A DNA stretch of 9,056 bases from the NCBI GenBank assembly GCA_903970295.1, contig CAJCHQ010000491.1:1-9056 (forward strand), read 5' to 3'. A program made the translations under genes and the position numbers. The notes under the pieces are model-generated. The model saw nothing but the letters and a program-made list of their open reading frames with translations. It was not told where the DNA came from and did no database searches. Positions 7,212-9,056 of this stretch are shown piece by piece. Within the stretch, counting starts at the first letter, position 1, and the number at the start of each line of letters is the position of its first letter. The DNA comes from Bryobacterales bacterium. Lineage in GTDB: Bacteria > Cyanobacteriota > Vampirovibrionia > Obscuribacterales > Obscuribacteraceae.

Positions 7212-7244
7212 TCAGATTTCGATCTGAACTTTTTGATACGTCAT
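7212..7244 (-). CDS. Small coupled ORF after relaxase, probably truncated by a frameshift
   Basis: The relaxase stop TAA (7244-7246) and an ATG (7242-7244) share one base. AAGGAGG (7251-7257) lies six bases before the ATG, the strongest Shine-Dalgarno sequence in the window. As written the frame gives only ten residues (MTYQKVQIEI) before TGA. An A5 run occurs at codons 4-5. Adding one A would continue the frame to 7081 and give a 54-residue basic, arginine-rich protein. I see no known family in either version. Strong initiation signals combined with a ten-codon product suggest a broken small mobilization gene, though a genuine short leader peptide is possible. Confidence 0.35.
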   Translation of the reverse strand: MTYQKVQIEI

Positions 7245-8206
7245 TATCCACCTCCTTGCTCGAATTCTTGGTCGAGTTCCCTTCCGCGTTCACTTGGTTC
7301 TGGACTCGCTCCGATTAAATCGGAGCAAATAGATTGGTCAGCTAGGTCTTCCGTGTAGTTGTAGTCACTTCCGTTCGCTTCTGCAGTGACAGGCGGATCG
7401 AGCAGGTGACTGGTATGGTCATCGACCGATTCTGAACGGTCGGGCTCTGGTTCGCTCGTCTGCGGATCAATTGGAGTGTCATCAAACTGCAGCGCAATAT
7501 CATCAAGAAATTGGGTATTAGTTGGCTCAAGTTCGCTGCTTGGCAGGTAGTATTGGAAGTCATCTAAGTTAAGCGCAGGCTCGCCGAAATCTTCTCCACG
7601 GCTGCTGGTGCCATCAGTTGTTTCATTCTCGCCTTTAATGATGTCGTCAGAATATTCCTCTCGGCATGGTACTCCATGGCCGCGATCAACATCTGCACCG
7701 ATACCCATCAGAACTTGTATGATTGGCTCCTGTCGATTTTCGGCTGCCAGTTCATTAAGATATGCAAGCTCTGCTCTGATCGAATCAGCTGATTCTGGAT
7801 TTTCGAGCGCCAGATCGTTCAGCCTTTGTCGTGCCATTGCCGTGGCGTAATCGCCATGCGCCTCTGACAAGCGACCGGCATCCTCCAATCGTCGTTGCGC
7901 TCCCCTGACAGGGTATAGGTCACGAGAGCGCTCCTGTAATGATTGTCTTAAGTCTTCGTCGAACTGGGAGAACTCTCGTCTGTCACGCTCTGGGGCGCGC
8001 TCCCTTTTCCGCTCGCGATCTCGCTCGTCTTGGGTAGGACCAAACAAGCTTCTGAATTCCCGGTCTCCGGTTCTTTGATATTCTTCGGACCTCAGTATCG
8101 TGCTCATCTCACGATCCAGGTAGCGGTCCAACAAGTGCTCGCGATCTAAATAATCATCGCCAAGTCGTCTAATTGATTTATGGTCGTCCATGTCAAAACG
8201 TACCAA
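7244..8206 (-). CDS. Relaxase, C-terminal part (frameshifted from N-terminal part)
   Basis: The 320-residue frame starting at TTG 8206 has no ribosome binding site and is best read as the continuation of the relaxase at 8146-8595. Its true reading enters at about 8230 with FGIDKNGHLVRFD, the strand and turn that normally follow the histidine motif of a relaxase. Together the parts make about 450 residues. After the nuclease domain comes LDREHLLDRYLDREM, then a strongly charged R/E/D stretch (plus strand about 7960-8040), a predicted helical block (about 7720-7880), and a long acidic, S/T/P-rich tail that is probably disordered. The tail is where relaxases often vary. The gene stops at 7244-7246, overlapping the ATG of the small ORF. 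As written, the nuclease domain and the rest of the protein are in different frames. Confidence 0.7.
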   Translation of the reverse strand: MVRFDMDDHKSIRRLGDDYLDREHLLDRYLDREMSTILRSEEYQRTGDREFRSLFGPTQDERDRERKRERAPERDRREFSQFDEDLRQSLQERSRDLYPVRGAQRRLEDAGRLSEAHGDYATAMARQRLNDLALENPESADSIRAELAYLNELAAENRQEPIIQVLMGIGADVDRGHGVPCREEYSDDIIKGENETTDGTSSRGEDFGEPALNLDDFQYYLPSSELEPTNTQFLDDIALQFDDTPIDPQTSEPEPDRSESVDDHTSHLLDPPVTAEANGSDYNYTEDLADQSICSDLIGASPEPSERGRELDQEFEQGGG

Positions 8207-8595
8207 GTGGCCATTCTTGTCGATACCGAAATCAAGACATGAGAATGTGGATGTGCTGTATTTTCATGAACCACGGCGCGCCATTCGAGTTCCTGCTGTT
8301 TCTTCTCTTCTATGCCAGCCATAATTTCGCGTGTGTATTGTTTGACATCGACACCTGTAACTCCAGGAGACATAATCATCTTGTGAACGAGGACTCCGCG
8401 CTCATCGGTAAACTCGTCAAGCGTGTGTTTCACGTCTCGCGCGTTGATCCCGTCACGGTCTCCATCAAAAAACTCTCGTCCGTCTGCGCCTCTATCGCGA
8501 CCGTCCCTGTCAGCGATGTACGAGATGTGGGCGGCCGCTCGTGCGTGTCCACCAGCAGCTCTTATATAACTGTGCTTCATGATTGATCTAATCAT
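8146..8595 (-). CDS. MOBP-type relaxase, N-terminal nuclease part (frameshifted)
   Basis: Relaxases nick oriT, bind the 5' end and lead the strand into a recipient through a type IV secretion system. Motif III is HENTAHPHSH (110-119), with the same H-x4-H-x-H-x-H spacing as RP4 TraI, so the metal-binding histidines are intact. The upstream GHARAAAHISYIADRDGR stretch resembles the opening of DUF3363/VirD2-like relaxases. The catalytic tyrosine is probably Y26, less likely Y10. VLVHKMIMSPGVTGVDVKQYTREIM (about 68-92) fits the central helix block. Residues 123-149 after HVLI are out-of-frame sequence ending in TAG. ATG 8595 overlaps the mobC-like stop by eight bases, with AAGGAAG about eleven bases upstream. 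No secretion or integrase gene is in view, so this is mobilizable, not self-transmissible, as far as seen. Confidence 0.8.
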   Translation of the reverse strand: MIRSIMKHSYIRAAGGHARAAAHISYIADRDGRDRGADGREFFDGDRDGINARDVKHTLDEFTDERGVLVHKMIMSPGVTGVDVKQYTREIMAGIEEKKQQELEWRAVVHENTAHPHSHVLISVSTRMATWYVLTWTTINQLDDLAMII

Positions 8596-8980
8596 CTGTT
8601 GTTATCGCTTCCTTGATGTCTGCTTCTTCGGTTTTCAATTTCTTGCGGAGTCTATCTACGGAGTGCTTTCTCGCTCGTATAAACTGCTCGTCGCGAGTTT
8701 TGAAATTGGCGTTTTGCCAGAGCAGGCTATAAATCACTCCGAAATCAATTGCAGTTTTGGCTTGAATGGACGCTAATCTGTTTTCCATCTTTTTCATCCA
8801 TACAGCAAGCATCGTTTCCTTGTCGCTGGCTTTCTCTTCTTGATTGAGATATAAAATCACCGCGTGACGAATGAGACTGGCCTCCGTTTCACCCACAACC
8901 TTTGCACGGGACTTCAATCGAGCCGCATCAGTCGGTGTTAGAGACCCATAGACTGGAATGTATTTTTTCTGCTTTGACAT
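8588..8980 (-). CDS. MobC-like ribbon-helix-helix mobilization accessory protein
   Basis: This is a 130-residue protein. Residues 7-46 (YIPVYGSLTPTDAARLKSRA...EASLIRHAVILYL) have the strand-helix-helix pattern of ribbon-helix-helix DNA-binding proteins. The 'SLTP.DAARL...A...G.T.ASLIR.A' spacing is typical of MobC/MobB-type proteins that open oriT for the relaxase. A charged helical C-terminus (about 52-125) probably contacts the relaxase or forms oligomers. The start is ATG 8980, with GAGAG seven bases upstream. A GTG at 9031 would add 17 residues but lacks a Shine-Dalgarno sequence and would put the upstream repeat inside the coding sequence. Its stop overlaps the relaxase ATG, so the two are translationally coupled. 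Such proteins often repress their own operon. Confidence 0.75.
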   Translation of the reverse strand: MSKQKKYIPVYGSLTPTDAARLKSRAKVVGETEASLIRHAVILYLNQEEKASDKETMLAVWMKKMENRLASIQAKTAIDFGVIYSLLWQNANFKTRDEQFIRARKHSVDRLRKKLKTEEADIKEAITTDD

Positions 8981-8995
8981 ATCAATTCTCTCGGT

Positions 8996-9048
8996 GTTCA
9001 GGGTTAAGATCATGACTCTATTATGCGTCACAAGGTTTCGTTCAGGGT
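8996..9048 (-). promoter_or_regulatory. Candidate mobC promoter flanked by two 9-base repeats
   Basis: Read on the minus strand, ACCCTGAAC occurs at 9048-9040 and again at 9004-8996, 44 bases apart, close to four helical turns. A -10-like CATAAT lies between them (9025-9020). At a 17-base spacer the -35 position coincides with the first repeat (ACCCTG, 9048-9043). The arrangement suits an autoregulatory operator or part of oriT. No nick site is recognisable and the region runs to the window edge. Confidence 0.4.
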
Positions 9049-9056
9049 ATAGGAAA

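Noticed and set aside
8222..8244. Programmed -1 ribosomal frameshift in the relaxase
   Set aside because: Codons TTG ATT TCG do not form an X XXY YYZ slippery heptamer and the tRNAs would not re-pair. An indel is simpler.
8173..8586. 137-codon plus-strand frame opposite the relaxase N-terminus
   Set aside because: It is antisense to the histidine motif III region and is a shadow of the relaxase.
1..9056. CRISPR array, toxin-antitoxin pair, insertion sequence or riboswitch
   Set aside because: I saw no spaced repeats of CRISPR type, no transposase or terminal inverted repeats, and no conserved riboswitch core on either strand.

Overview
The window looks like chromosomal DNA of a free-living bacterium with about 48-50% GC by eye and the standard genetic code. 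It ends in a piece of a mobilizable element next to a tRNA gene. A membrane Ser/Thr kinase with a leucine-rich-repeat-like C-terminus, a TPR protein and several secreted proteins of unknown function recall the Obscuribacterales / Vampirovibrionia ('Melainabacteria') lineage. That is an inference from protein style only; another lineage with many Hanks-type kinases is possible.

Layout. Positions 1-220 (minus) hold the 5' end of a small double-CxxC zinc-ribbon protein that runs off the window. A 367-base divergent spacer follows, with two adjacent palindromes and GTGACAA repeats. Next is a 250-residue Q/N/G-rich protein (588-1340, plus) whose last codons are repeated in frame beyond its TGA stop. 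A 711-residue kinase with one membrane span (1394-3529, minus) converges on it. A TPR protein with an N-terminal membrane anchor (3624-4481, plus) diverges from the kinase. A SAM-dependent methyltransferase (4485-5318, minus) converges on the TPR gene with 3 bases between the stop codons. Two exported proteins, 5383-6114 and 6142-6816, form a likely operon on the plus strand. tRNA-Leu(UAG) at 6887-6969 follows, with its own likely promoter and a Rho-independent terminator.

Beyond the tRNA (7003-9056) the character changes. On the minus strand, reading toward the tRNA, are a MobC-like ribbon-helix-helix protein (8588-8980), a MOBP-type relaxase carrying an intact histidine motif III (7244-8595), and a very small translationally coupled ORF (7212-7244) behind an excellent Shine-Dalgarno sequence. 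The relaxase is split by a -1 frame change immediately after its histidine motif. The small ORF is cut after 10 codons but would run to 54 residues if one A were restored. Both breaks behave as loss of one base in a short homopolymer. The module is therefore either a decaying element or carries assembly or read indels. Tyrosine and serine recombinase elements often use tRNA 3' ends as targets, so an integrative mobilizable element at tRNA-Leu is the simplest reading. No integrase, second att site or element end is visible here.

The main leads are the mobilization operon with its two paired frame breaks, a repeat pair flanking the predicted mobC promoter, and the in-frame tail duplication at 1326-1377. 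I do not see a clearly new multi-gene system.
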